From NCBI RefSeq assembly GCF_042651565.1, contig NZ_JBHSDF010000003.1: DNA of 64,000 nucleotides; one strand, given 5' to 3'. The DNA is from Salinispirillum marinum. GTDB lineage: Bacteria > Pseudomonadota > Gammaproteobacteria > Pseudomonadales > Natronospirillaceae. The notes under the pieces were generated by a model. The model was not told the origin of the DNA. It ran no database searches and worked only from the letters and a program-made list of their open reading frames with translations. Below, one piece after another: positions 50,269-58,960 of this stretch (position 1 is its first letter; every line of letters begins with the position of its first letter). Both the position numbers and the translations under genes were made by a program.

Positions 50269-51266
50269 GAGGGCTCCTTAGCGTCGTACAACCAACAGGC
50301 TACTTGCCCGTCTGCCACAGCTATCAGGTCGGGACGTTCTTCTTTGCAGCGTGCGAAAACCCGGTCACAACGCGGATTGTAGGCGCAGCCGGTCGGTATG
50401 GCATCCAAACGTGGCATGCTGCCAGGAATCTGCACCAAACGCTCGGTTTCATGCACGATAGACGGAATGGAACCCATTAAACCGACGGTATAGGGGTGTT
50501 TCGGGTGTTTGATGACATCGCGCACCGGACCGATTTCGGCAACTCGACCGGCGTACATAACCGCCACGCGGTCGCAGGCTTCCGCGATCACGCCCATGTC
50601 ATGCGTCACCAACATCACCGCTGCACCGTGTTCTTTGCACATGCGTTTCAGCACGTCGATGATCTGCGCCTGCACGGATACATCCAGCGCGGTGGTGGGT
50701 TCGTCCGCGATGATCAATTCCGGTTCACCCGCTAACGCTAACGCAATCACCACGCGTTGACGCATTCCACCGGAAAACTGGTGCGGATAATCGTCCACCC
50801 GTTTGTCTGCGGCGGGAATACCTACTTCATCGAGCAACGCAATAGCACGTTCCCGCGCTTGCTTTTCGTTCATCGGCAAGTGTGTACGAATGGTTTCGAT
50901 CAGCTGGTCGGCTATGGTCAGAATAGGGTTCAGTGACGTTAAGGGGTCCTGAAATACCATGCCGATGCGCTTGCCCCGAATGCGCCGCATGGCTTCATAG
51001 GGGAGGTTATCAATGCGTTCGCCGTCGAGGAGAATCTCGCCCGACGCTACCCGGCCCGGTGGTTCCAGCAAGCCTATGATGGCGGCTCCGGTCAGCGATT
51101 TACCCGCGCCAGACTCACCGACCACGCCCAGTATTTCACCGCGCGCAATGTCAAACGACACATGGTCTAGGGCACGCAGCACATTCTTGCGCTTGGGGAA
51201 TTCCACCACCAAGTCACGTACCGACAAAAGTACACCCTGTTGTTCATTGTTTTGTTCACGACTCAT
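50265..51266 (-). CDS. dppD: Dipeptide/oligopeptide ABC transporter ATP-binding protein (DppD-like)
   Basis: 333 residues. Walker A GESGAGKSLTG, Q-loop in GMVFQDPLTSLNPILT, signature FSGGMRQRVVIALAL, Walker B LIIADEPTTALD, and the C-terminal cysteine motif CAYNPRCDRVFARC. It pairs with DppF as the ATPase heterodimer. It starts two bases after dppC ends and overlaps dppF by four bases. Confidence 0.92.
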   Translation of the reverse strand: MSREQNNEQQGVLLSVRDLVVEFPKRKNVLRALDHVSFDIARGEILGVVGESGAGKSLTGAAIIGLLEPPGRVASGEILLDGERIDNLPYEAMRRIRGKRIGMVFQDPLTSLNPILTIADQLIETIRTHLPMNEKQARERAIALLDEVGIPAADKRVDDYPHQFSGGMRQRVVIALALAGEPELIIADEPTTALDVSVQAQIIDVLKRMCKEHGAAVMLVTHDMGVIAEACDRVAVMYAGRVAEIGPVRDVIKHPKHPYTVGLMGSIPSIVHETERLVQIPGSMPRLDAIPTGCAYNPRCDRVFARCKEERPDLIAVADGQVACWLYDAKEPS

Positions 51267-51268
51267 GT

Positions 51269-52222
51269 TTAACGCAACCTCGGGTTCAGGGCGTCACGTA
51301 ACCAATCGCCCAATAAATTCACAGACAACGCCAGAATCAACAGCGTTACCCCGGGGAAGAAGGTAATCCACCATTCGCCAGAGAACAAAAATTCATTCCC
51401 AACGCGAATTAAGGTGCCCAAGCTGGGTTGCGTGGCGGGTACGCCCACACCCAAGAACGACAGGGTAGACTCCAGAATGATCGCCAGCGCCAAGCCGATG
51501 GTGCCAATGACCAACACCGGGCCCATAACGTTAGGCAGAATATGCCGTAACAGAATACGGGGGGCCGGCACGCCAAAGATGCGGGCTGCTTGTACGTATT
51601 CTTTGTTTTTCTCGGACAGCGTAGAACTGCGCACAGTACGCGCGTACTGCACCCAGTCACTCAGGCCAATGGAAATGATCAGTACGTACACCGCAGCTTG
51701 TTCCTGATAGGCCACCGGAATCAAACTCTTGGTAATACCAAAGATCAGCAAGGCCACCAAAATGGCTGGGAAGCTCAATTGCACATCGGCAACGCGCATG
51801 ATCAGGCTGTCCACCCAGCCGCCTTTGTAACCGGCTATCAAGCCCAGACCAATGCCCAACACGGCGGCAAAAGCCACCGAGGCAAAGCCAACCAGTAGGG
51901 AAATCCGCGAGCCGTATAGAATGGCCGAGAAAATATCCCGCCCCTGGCTGTCGGTGCCCATGAGGTAACTGTTTCCGGTGAACATATTCTCGGCCAAAGG
52001 CGGCGTAAACCCGTCCATCAGATTTAGCGTGGCCGGGTCAAAGGGGGTATGCGGTGCGACCCAGGGGGCTAAAAACGAAGCCAAAATGATCAACAAGGTA
52101 ATCACCGCTGACGCCACCACCACCGGGCGGCGAATAAAATCGTAAAACAAATCGCTATCGACAATTCGCTTCCACAAGGGTGGTGCTACGGGCATCTCGT
52201 GTTGTTCAGTCATATTGTTCAT
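51269..52222 (-). CDS. dppC: Dipeptide/oligopeptide ABC transporter permease (DppC-like)
   Basis: 317 residues with an N-terminal membrane segment (VVASAVITLLIILASFLAPW), a periplasmic loop (GTDSQGRDIFSAILYGSRISL, the OppC signature) and four or five further helices. The EAA coupling loop reads EYVQAARIFGVPAPRILLRHILPN. It starts at the first of two close in-frame ATGs; the second is three codons later. It forms the heterodimeric channel with DppB. Confidence 0.93.
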   Translation of the reverse strand: MNNMTEQHEMPVAPPLWKRIVDSDLFYDFIRRPVVVASAVITLLIILASFLAPWVAPHTPFDPATLNLMDGFTPPLAENMFTGNSYLMGTDSQGRDIFSAILYGSRISLLVGFASVAFAAVLGIGLGLIAGYKGGWVDSLIMRVADVQLSFPAILVALLIFGITKSLIPVAYQEQAAVYVLIISIGLSDWVQYARTVRSSTLSEKNKEYVQAARIFGVPAPRILLRHILPNVMGPVLVIGTIGLALAIILESTLSFLGVGVPATQPSLGTLIRVGNEFLFSGEWWITFFPGVTLLILALSVNLLGDWLRDALNPRLR

Positions 52223-52236
52223 TCCTATGGTACTCC

Positions 52237-53223
52237 TTATCGACCAGCGCTGCGTTTAGTGGCGCGCAAGCGAGGATCTACCACAAAATAGAGCATATCC
52301 ACGATGAAATTGATGATGACGAAGATCAGTGCAATCACCAGCAAATAGGCGGACATAAACGGAATATCCACAAACCGGATGGCATTGATAAACAGCAATC
52401 CGACGCCCGGCCACTGGAACACCGTTTCAGTGATGATGGCAAAGGCGATAATGGAACCCAACTGCAAGCCGGTGATGGTGATAACCGGCAACATGGTGTT
52501 TTTCAGCGCATGATGAAAATGGATAGAGCGCTGTTTCAAGCCACGGGCGCGGGCAAACTTAATGTAGTCCGTGCGCAGTACTTCGAGCATTTCAGCGCGC
52601 ACTAGGCGCATGATCAGCGTCAGCTGGAACAGCCCCAGCGTAATGGCGGGTAAAATCAGCGACTGAATACCGGAGGCGGTTAAAAAGCCAGTGGTCCAGG
52701 AATCACCAATGGGCACCACGTCACCACGGCCAAACGAAGGCAGCCAGGACAGTTCTACCGCAAACACATAAATCAACAAAATACCGATCAAGAAGGTCGG
52801 TAGCGACACCCCAACCAGCGATGACGACATAATAAAATTACTCAGCCAACCGTTACGGTTCAAGGCGGTGTATACCCCGAGTCCAATACCCAAGCTCAGG
52901 GCAAACACCCCGGAAACAAAGGCTAATTCTAAGGTGGCAGGCAAGCGCTCCATGATCACTTCCGATACCGGGCGTGCCATGCGATAAGAAATACCAAATT
53001 CACCCTGTACGGCATTGCCGACAAAGCGCACAAATTGAAGAGGGATGGGGTCATTCAAGCCCAACCGCTCGCGCAGTTCTGCTCGATCTTGCTGGCTGGC
53101 TTCTTGACCAACCATATTGTTGATGGGATCACCCACAAATTGGAACAAACTGAAGGAAATGAAGGCCACGACCAGCATGACGATGACGGCTTGAATGATC
53201 CGTCGAATTAACATGGCGATCAT
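52237..53223 (-). CDS. dppB: Dipeptide/oligopeptide ABC transporter permease (DppB-like)
   Basis: 328 residues, about six membrane helices. The N-terminal RRIIQAVIVMLVVAFISFSLF and GLNDPIPLQFVRFVGNAVQG region is the DppB hallmark; the EAA loop is DYIKFARARGLKQRSIHFHHALKN. Two in-frame ATGs, 53223 and 53214, are possible starts; neither has a strong ribosome-binding site. Separated from dppA by 179 bases holding a hairpin and a REP-like palindrome. Confidence 0.93.
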   Translation of the reverse strand: MIAMLIRRIIQAVIVMLVVAFISFSLFQFVGDPINNMVGQEASQQDRAELRERLGLNDPIPLQFVRFVGNAVQGEFGISYRMARPVSEVIMERLPATLELAFVSGVFALSLGIGLGVYTALNRNGWLSNFIMSSSLVGVSLPTFLIGILLIYVFAVELSWLPSFGRGDVVPIGDSWTTGFLTASGIQSLILPAITLGLFQLTLIMRLVRAEMLEVLRTDYIKFARARGLKQRSIHFHHALKNTMLPVITITGLQLGSIIAFAIITETVFQWPGVGLLFINAIRFVDIPFMSAYLLVIALIFVIINFIVDMLYFVVDPRLRATKRSAGR

Positions 53224-53260
53224 TGGTCAATACCCTTATTCATGATCGTTTCTCATAACA

Positions 53261-53286
53261 AGAAGACAGACCGCAGTCTGTCTTCT
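53261..53286 (-). other. Intercistronic hairpin between dppA and dppB
   Basis: AGAAGACAGAC at 53261-53271 and GTCTGTCTTCT at 53276-53286 form a perfect 11-base stem with a CGCA tetraloop. On the minus strand it is followed by TGTTATG rather than a T-run. Such hairpins between a binding-protein gene and the permease genes commonly lower downstream expression or protect the upstream mRNA. Confidence 0.65.
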
Positions 53287-53318
53287 CAGGTTACCGCTAA
53301 CGCTGTGTTGAATTCATG

Positions 53319-53370
53319 GGTAGGAGCGCGGCCCACCGCGCGAATTCGGCCAGTGGGCTGGCCTCCTACC
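53319..53370. repeat. REP-like palindrome, single copy
   Basis: Outer arms GGTAGGAG at 53319-53326 and CTCCTACC at 53363-53370, inner GCCCAC and GTGGGC arms, and a GCGCGAATTCGGCC centre. It shares GTAGGAGCGC, GCGCGAA, TCGGCCAG and GGGCTGGCCTCCTAC with the repeat at 48524-48643. It lies 33 bases downstream of dppA, between dppA and dppB. Confidence 0.8.
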
Positions 53371-53402
53371 GCCGAAATCAACAGCGCCTTAATGGTTACT
53401 TA

Positions 53403-54989
53403 TCAGTTAAAGCTCAAGTATTTCAGCATAGGCTGGTTTTGCGACTGTACATCAAAGTTGATGTCGGTACGCATCGCCCAGTTCAATACTTGGTGGTGAA
53501 CCGGCAGGTAAACCACGTCTTCTTGTGCGAGATCCCAAGCCTGAGCGATGGCCGCATTACGCGCGTTCAGGTCGGTTTGCGTTGGCAATGAACGTGACAG
53601 ACGGTCGAACTCAGCGTTAGACCAGCCGGTGAAGTTCCACGCACCCGTATTGGCCGTTTTCGTTTCCAACAGGAAGTCGAACACATAGTGCGAATCCAGT
53701 GTTGGAACAGACCAGCCCAGGATGTAGAAGTCCAGCACGCCTTGTTGCAGTTCAGCGAAGTGAATGCTGTTCGCACGGGCGTCCAAACGAACGGCGATAC
53801 CGATTTGGCCCAGCATGCCGGTTACGGCTTGGCAGACGGCTTCATCGTTCACGTAACGGTCGTTTGTGCACGTCAGCGTGACTTGGAAGCCATTGGGGTA
53901 GCCTGCCTCAGCCAGTAATTGCCGTGCTTGAGCAACGTTAGTAACGGGTACGGTATCCAGTTCGGTGGTGTAACCGTTCACGAACGACGGTGCGATCATA
54001 CCAGCAGGAGTTGACTGACCACGCATAACCACTTGCTGAATCGCTTGGCGGTTGATGGCAATGTTCATCGCTTGACGTACACGGATGTCCGCGAAGGGGT
54101 TTTCGCCTTTCACGTTCGACGTGCGCAGTTCACTGCGACCTTGATCCATACCAAACATGATGGTGCGGTTTTCCGGGCCTGTTGCCACAGAAATGTTAGC
54201 GGCATTGTTCAGACGCTGAATGTCCTGTACAGGAACGTCTTGCAGGAAGTCGATCTCACCCGACAGCAAGGCAGCAGCACGCGTGGCGGCGGACTGAATA
54301 GGCGTGTGTACGATACGTGAAATTTCCATTGGGAACATGTTACGGCCCCAATAGTTTTCGTTGCGTACCATTTCTGTGCGGACGTCCGGATCACGGCTGA
54401 CCAAGCGGAAAGGCCCGGTACCGTTGGCATTACGTACCGCGAAGTTTTCTTCACCGGCTGAGTAGTCCTGCGGAATGGTTACATTGTTGGCTTCTGACCA
54501 GCCCTTGTCCATGATGAACAGGTTCGTCAGGTTGTTCGGCAACAGCGGGTTCGGGCCGCTGGTGCGCAGATGAACGGTGTAGTCATCCACCGCCGTGACT
54601 TCTACCACTGAACTGATCAGGGTGCGCATGTCCGAGTTTTCGTGCTGCGCACGTTGGAAGGAGAACACCACGTCTTCTGCGGTGAAGTCTTCACCACCGT
54701 GGAATTTCACGCCTTGGCGCAGTTTGAATTCCCACACGGTAGGGTCCGAAGGCAGGATACGCCACTCGGTCGCCAAGCCAGGTTGCATGGCAGAGTCCAT
54801 ATCCAAATACACCAGTGGGTTATACATCTGGTGCGCCACGGCATGGGTCATCCCGTGGTTCTGTGAATGGGGGTCAAACGTCAGAGAGTCACCGGCACTA
54901 GCCCAGCGCAACGTTTCAGCACTGGCCCCTGCGGCCAAAACAACAGACATCGCAACGCCTGTTGATACAGTACGGACAAACCTTTTCAT
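53403..54989 (-). CDS. dppA: Periplasmic peptide-binding protein of the dpp transporter (SBP family 5)
   Basis: 528 residues. A signal peptide (SVVLAAGASA) precedes the mature start ETLRWASAGDSLTFDPHSQ. Family-5 binding protein features include WEFKLRQGVKFHGGEDFTAEDVVFSF and VRQAMNIAINRQAI. It captures peptides in the periplasm for DppBCDF; members of this family can also bind other small ligands such as heme or opines. The ATG at 54989 is chosen for its signal peptide and an AGGAAACC ribosome-binding site; the longer in-frame start adds 42 unmatched residues. Confidence 0.93.
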   Translation of the reverse strand: MKRFVRTVSTGVAMSVVLAAGASAETLRWASAGDSLTFDPHSQNHGMTHAVAHQMYNPLVYLDMDSAMQPGLATEWRILPSDPTVWEFKLRQGVKFHGGEDFTAEDVVFSFQRAQHENSDMRTLISSVVEVTAVDDYTVHLRTSGPNPLLPNNLTNLFIMDKGWSEANNVTIPQDYSAGEENFAVRNANGTGPFRLVSRDPDVRTEMVRNENYWGRNMFPMEISRIVHTPIQSAATRAAALLSGEIDFLQDVPVQDIQRLNNAANISVATGPENRTIMFGMDQGRSELRTSNVKGENPFADIRVRQAMNIAINRQAIQQVVMRGQSTPAGMIAPSFVNGYTTELDTVPVTNVAQARQLLAEAGYPNGFQVTLTCTNDRYVNDEAVCQAVTGMLGQIGIAVRLDARANSIHFAELQQGVLDFYILGWSVPTLDSHYVFDFLLETKTANTGAWNFTGWSNAEFDRLSRSLPTQTDLNARNAAIAQAWDLAQEDVVYLPVHHQVLNWAMRTDINFDVQSQNQPMLKYLSFN

Positions 54990-55127
54990 GTTGGTTTCCT
55001 CAATATTAATGGGCTTACTCTCAACCCCAGCATGGAGCTTTGGCGGGTAAGCGATTCTTCTTTTTAGCTCAGTGTCAGAGCCTGTGATGCGGAGACCGTC
55101 TCTACACCCAGCCACACGTCACAGCAA

Positions 55128-55157
55128 ACATTACGCCACAGTTGAACATCTGGTCAA
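55128..55157 (-). promoter_or_regulatory. Putative dppA promoter
   Basis: On the minus strand TTGACC (55157-55152) and TAATGT (55133-55128) are separated by 18 bases, about 140 bases before the dppA start. The 373-base gap between folA and dppA otherwise shows no gene; the leader between promoter and start is unexplained. Confidence 0.4.
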
Positions 55158-55362
55158 ACTAAAACGATGCAGTATGTACAAATAACGTTACGTTTGCGCT
55201 TGGTATGTAGGGTAAACACTGATTTATAGTTTTTGTCTCAGCAGATTAACACTGGCTAGGCTAGACAGGTCGGTCAAGAATTTCAAACGCTTTTGACGGT
55301 ACACCGCGAATATGCCGGAATTTCGTTCATCAATGTGTACAGATTTTTGCACAGTAGCGGCA

Positions 55363-55875
55363 TTAAGCGCCTGAATCCCGCTCATACAGCACGAAGGAAT
55401 ACGGGTAAGGGTTCGGACCTTCCGCCGTGAAATCCTCGCGCTGGCGCTCGGTAAATTGCGACCAGTCGACTTCGGGTGCCCAAGCATCACCCTCGACATC
55501 GGCATGGACGTGGGTGATGTAGAGTCGGTCGGCATCCGGCAGAGCAAGGGCATACAGCTGGGCACCGCCCATAACGATGATTTCGTCTTGCCCATCGATC
55601 AGCGCTTTGGCTTCTGCCTGAGCGTATGCGTCCGCCAACGTAGTTACACCGATGACGCCCGCTGGGAGCGCATCAGGTTGACGCGAAAGCACAATATTGG
55701 TGCGCCCCGGTAAGGGTCTGCCAATGGAATCGAAGGTTTTTCGCCCCATAATTACCGGTTTGCCGAAGGTCATGGCCTTAAAAAATTTTAAATCGTTGGG
55801 TAAATACCAAGGCAACGCATTGTTACGCCCAATAACGCCATTGGCGGCTTGTGCCCAAATTAACGCTTTCTGCAT
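55363..55875 (-). CDS. folA: Dihydrofolate reductase
   Basis: 170 residues. It reduces dihydrofolate with NADPH. The start region ALIWAQAANGVIGRNNALPWYLPNDLKFFK contains the active-site Trp and the acidic Asp equivalent to E. coli Asp27; MGRKTFDSIGRPLPGR binds NADPH and IIVMGGAQLYALAL follows. The ATG at 55875 is chosen because it gives the family N-terminus; a longer in-frame start adds 24 residues that overlap the divergent gene's leader. Target family of trimethoprim. Confidence 0.95.
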   Translation of the reverse strand: MQKALIWAQAANGVIGRNNALPWYLPNDLKFFKAMTFGKPVIMGRKTFDSIGRPLPGRTNIVLSRQPDALPAGVIGVTTLADAYAQAEAKALIDGQDEIIVMGGAQLYALALPDADRLYITHVHADVEGDAWAPEVDWSQFTERQREDFTAEGPNPYPYSFVLYERDSGA

Positions 55876-55952
55876 GGTCTTGCCCTTGTACTTTCGATTC
55901 AGGTTCTGGATTATACGCCGGTCACGAGTTTTATCTATTGGACCCAATTGTT

Positions 55953-56510
55953 ATGCACCCAGTACCCAACGAGATTACCCAAGTCTATGCCCAAGCCGAT
56001 GAGCTGTATTCCGCAGCCGATGTCAGCGCCGCCATAGACCGGATGGCAGAAGCCATCAACAGCACCATGGGTGATCGCAACCCGGTGGTCTATTCCGTCA
56101 TGAACGGCGCCCTGGTACTGACCGGTCACTTGGTTACGCGACTCACGTTTCCTTTAGAAATCAGCTACTTGCATGCTACCCGTTATCGCAATGAAACCCA
56201 CGGCAGCTCGCTCGACTGGCGGGCTTTCCCGATGCAGGATGTGAAAGACCGTAGCGTGTTAATTGTCGATGATATCTACGACGAAGGCGGCACCTTAGCG
56301 GCCATTGTCGACCATTGCCATGCGGCGGGTGCAGAAGAGGTGCGTGTTGCGGTATTGATCAACAAAATCCACGACCGCAAAGTCCGGCCGGATATGGCCA
56401 TCGACTACATTGGCTTGGAATGTGTTGATCGCTATGTGTTCGGGTTCGGTATGGATTACAAAGGGTATTGGCGGAATGCGCCGGGGATCTATGCCGTTAA
56501 GGGCATGTAG
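55953..56510 (+). CDS. Hypoxanthine-guanine phosphoribosyltransferase-type purine salvage enzyme
   Basis: 185 residues, type I phosphoribosyltransferase. The PRPP-binding loop is VLIVDDIYDEGGTL, the first loop VYSVMNGALVLTGHL and the purine-contact end CVDRYVFGFGMDYKGYWRNAPGIYAV, all as in the bacterial HPRT group. It salvages hypoxanthine and/or guanine to nucleotides. ATG at 55953 gives the family length; the ribosome-binding site is weak, and an upstream TTG at 55938 is possible. Divergent from folA with a 77-base gap. Confidence 0.9.
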   Translation: MHPVPNEITQVYAQADELYSAADVSAAIDRMAEAINSTMGDRNPVVYSVMNGALVLTGHLVTRLTFPLEISYLHATRYRNETHGSSLDWRAFPMQDVKDRSVLIVDDIYDEGGTLAAIVDHCHAAGAEEVRVAVLINKIHDRKVRPDMAIDYIGLECVDRYVFGFGMDYKGYWRNAPGIYAVKGM

Positions 56511-56514
56511 TTAG

Positions 56515-56639
56515 GATAAAACCCCTTTTTCTCAAGCCAGCGTTGTTAAAAATTCCCTCGAATCGCTCACTTACCGGCAGTAAGCTCGGCTCATCTCGGA
56601 TATTTTTGCCGCGCTGGCTTATCGCCTCTGGGGTTTTAT
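56515..56639. repeat. Dispersed palindromic element, full copy B
   Basis: A 125-base element with perfect outer arms ATAAAACCCC (56515-56524) and GGGGTTTTAT (56630-56639) and perfect inner arms AAGCCAGCG and CGCTGGCTT. Shared with copy A at 6307-6445 are CCCTTTTTCTCAA-like, TTAAAAAT.CCCTC, CTCGG..ATTTTTGCC and TCGCCTCTGG blocks in the same order. It starts five bases after the hpt-like stop codon and lies upstream of ppk. Confidence 0.8.
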
Positions 56640-56648
56640 GTGTTACGC

Positions 56649-56690
56649 ATTCTCAAGCCAGCGTTGTTAAAGACGACATCGCATCGCGTA
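56649..56690. repeat. Half copy of the dispersed palindromic element (copy C)
   Basis: Directly after copy B, the segment from 56650 repeats the left half of copy B: TCTCAAGCCAGCG followed by TTGTTAAA is identical to the block at 56530-56550, then diverges but keeps ATCGC. No right half is present. A partial tandem duplication of the element is the simplest explanation. Confidence 0.7.
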
Positions 56691-56731
56691 GGCGTGTTTG
56701 GTCACCAATTTGCCACAAAGCCTGTGCTATG

Positions 56732-56755
56732 CTGTTAAAAAGCATTTTTTAACAG
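56732..56755 (+). promoter_or_regulatory. Hairpin in the ppk leader
   Basis: CTGTTAAAAA at 56732-56741 and TTTTTAACAG at 56746-56755 are perfect ten-base arms around a GCAT loop, ending 15 bases before the ppk start and next to its CAGGAA ribosome-binding site. It may be an operator, or an RNA fold that limits access to the ribosome-binding site. No PhoB box was recognised. Confidence 0.5.
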
Positions 56756-56770
56756 GAATCACGCACCTGC

Positions 56771-58840
56771 ATGAGCACTTTCAGCGCCGAACATTTTTTT
56801 AACCGTGAATTGAGTTTGTTGGCGTTTCATCGCCGTGTGTTGGCGCAAGCCATGGAAGAAAGTTTGCCTTTACTGGAGCGGTTGCGGTTTTTGTGTATTT
56901 CAGCGTCCAACATTGATGAATTCTTCGAAGTTCGGGTTGGCGGCTTGAAAGAGCGTTTGGAAGCCGGTATTCAAACGACCGGGCCAGACAATCTGGGGCC
57001 ACAAGAGTTATTGGATATGATCAGTACGCGCGCCCATGCGCTGGTGACTGATCAATACGCTCTGTTGAACGACCACCTATTGCCTTTGCTGCATGGCGTG
57101 GGTTTGCATGTGCTCAAACGTGATGCTTGGACAAAACCGCAAACCGAATGGCTGCATGCGTATTTTGAAGACGAAATTCTGCCCCTGCTGTCACCCATGG
57201 GGCTCGACCCCGCGCACCCGTTTCCCCGCATTCTGAACAAAAGCCTAAACTTTATTGTGCAACTGGAAGGCAAAGATGCCTTTGGCCGGAACAGCGGTAT
57301 GGCCATCGTGCCGGTACCGCGAGGCTTGCCCGATATGCTGCGTTTACCCAGCGAACTCATGCCCGAGGGCGGGCAGGGTGTGGTGTTTGTATCGTCTATC
57401 ATCCATGCCTTCATCGACGATTTGTTTTACGGCATCACGCCAGTGGGCTGCTATCAATTTCGGGTGACACGTAACTCGGAATTGTTTGTGGACGAAGAAG
57501 AACAGGGCGATTTGCGCCGCGCGATTGAAGGCGAGTTGGTCTATCGCCAATACGGCGATGAAGTGCGCTTGGAAGTCGCGCAGAACTGCCCGGATGTCTT
57601 GGTGGCTTTCCTGCTGAAACAATTTGAAATGACGGCGGCTGACCTGTATCGGGTGGATGGCCCCGTCAATCTGAACCGCCTGAATCAACTGATTGATTTG
57701 GCCGAACGCAGCGACTTGGAATACCCGGCCTTTACCTCCAGCATGCCGCGTGCGGTGCAAAAGAAAGACAGTCTGTTTGAGGTGATCCGCAAGCAAGACA
57801 TCTTATTGCACCATCCCTTTGATTCTTTCCGCACTGTCGTTGAATTTCTGCGCCAAGCCGCGAAAGATCCGCACGTACTGGCGATCAAACAAACCCTATA
57901 CCGCACTGGCCCTAATTCGGTGATTGTGGATGCCTTGGTGGCTGCCGCCAAAGCGGGTAAAGAAGTCACCGTGGTGGTGGAACTGCGCGCGCGCTTTGAC
58001 GAAGAAGCCAACGTAGCATTGTCAGCTAAGCTGCAAGATGTCGGTATCCATGTGGTGTATGGCGTGGTCGGCTATAAAACACACGCCAAAATGGTGCTGG
58101 TGGCGCGCCGCGAGAACGGCATATTGCGCAATTATGTGCACTTGGGTACGGGGAACTATCATGCCCGCACCAGCCGGATATACACCGATTATGGGTTGCT
58201 GACCGCGAATGAAGCGGTGGGTGATGATGTTTACCGCATCTTCTTGCAGCTCACCAGTTTGGGTAAGGTATCCAAAATGGAGCATTTGCTGCATGCGCCC
58301 TTTACCTTGCACAAAGGCATGATGAAGCGCATAGAGCAAGAAATCAGCAACGCGAAAGCCGGTAAGCCAGCGCGTATTGTGGCGAAGATGAACTCACTGT
58401 GGGAAGAGCATTTAACGCGCAAGTTGTATGAAGCATCGCAAGCCGGTGTGCAGATTGATCTGGTGATTCGCGGTATCTGCCAGATTCGTCCCGGCGTGCC
58501 CGGTGTATCAGAGAACATTCGGGTACGTTCGATTGTGGGGCGCTTTTTGGAGCACACACGGATTTTCATTTTCCACAATAATGGTGAACCCGAAGTTTGG
58601 GCGGCCAGTGCAGACTGGATGGAACGCAATATGTTCCACCGCGTCGAAACCGGTTTTCCGATTTTGCAGAAAAGGCTGAGAGAAAAAGTCATTCGGGAAA
58701 TCGAGTACTATCTGAAAGACAATTGCCAAGCGTGGGAATTGCACAGTGACGGCGAATATTACCGTCATTCGCCCGCGGACGGGGAAGACCGCTTTTCGGC
58801 ACAAGAACGCTTATTGGAAACGCTAACGCGGAGCCCGTAA
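56771..58840 (+). CDS. ppk: Polyphosphate kinase 1
   Basis: 689 residues, E. coli Ppk size (688). It makes polyphosphate from ATP reversibly through a phosphohistidine. The N-terminal domain begins FFNRELSLLAFHRRVL, with the LRFLCISASNIDEFFEVRV motif; the catalytic phospholipase-D-like half has HHPFDSF, KQTLYRTG, GYKTHAKM and HLGTGNYHARTSRIYTDYG. Convergent with ppx, which degrades the product. The leader carries a hairpin and the dispersed repeat elements B and C. Confidence 0.97.
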   Translation: MSTFSAEHFFNRELSLLAFHRRVLAQAMEESLPLLERLRFLCISASNIDEFFEVRVGGLKERLEAGIQTTGPDNLGPQELLDMISTRAHALVTDQYALLNDHLLPLLHGVGLHVLKRDAWTKPQTEWLHAYFEDEILPLLSPMGLDPAHPFPRILNKSLNFIVQLEGKDAFGRNSGMAIVPVPRGLPDMLRLPSELMPEGGQGVVFVSSIIHAFIDDLFYGITPVGCYQFRVTRNSELFVDEEEQGDLRRAIEGELVYRQYGDEVRLEVAQNCPDVLVAFLLKQFEMTAADLYRVDGPVNLNRLNQLIDLAERSDLEYPAFTSSMPRAVQKKDSLFEVIRKQDILLHHPFDSFRTVVEFLRQAAKDPHVLAIKQTLYRTGPNSVIVDALVAAAKAGKEVTVVVELRARFDEEANVALSAKLQDVGIHVVYGVVGYKTHAKMVLVARRENGILRNYVHLGTGNYHARTSRIYTDYGLLTANEAVGDDVYRIFLQLTSLGKVSKMEHLLHAPFTLHKGMMKRIEQEISNAKAGKPARIVAKMNSLWEEHLTRKLYEASQAGVQIDLVIRGICQIRPGVPGVSENIRVRSIVGRFLEHTRIFIFHNNGEPEVWAASADWMERNMFHRVETGFPILQKRLREKVIREIEYYLKDNCQAWELHSDGEYYRHSPADGEDRFSAQERLLETLTRSP

Positions 58841-58853
58841 CCGTTCACTTATC

Positions 58854-58914
58854 GGGTCATTCGTGAATGACCCCTACGCCGATAGGACGCGTTGCAGGGG
58901 AGGGGTCACGACCC
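58854..58914. terminator. Paired hairpins between convergent ppk and ppx
   Basis: GGGTCATTC at 58854-58862 and GAATGACCC at 58865-58873 are perfect arms with a two-base gap. A second, imperfect GGAGGGGTC and GACCCTCCC pair follows near 58896-58917. Together they occupy much of the 120-base gap between convergent genes and probably stop transcription from ppk, perhaps both ways. The first palindrome shares GGTCATTC with the atpB-atpE hairpin. Confidence 0.5.
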
Positions 58915-58960
58915 TCCCGCAAGTCGCTTTAATACGCCCCTTGCGCGTGCCTGCCGAATT

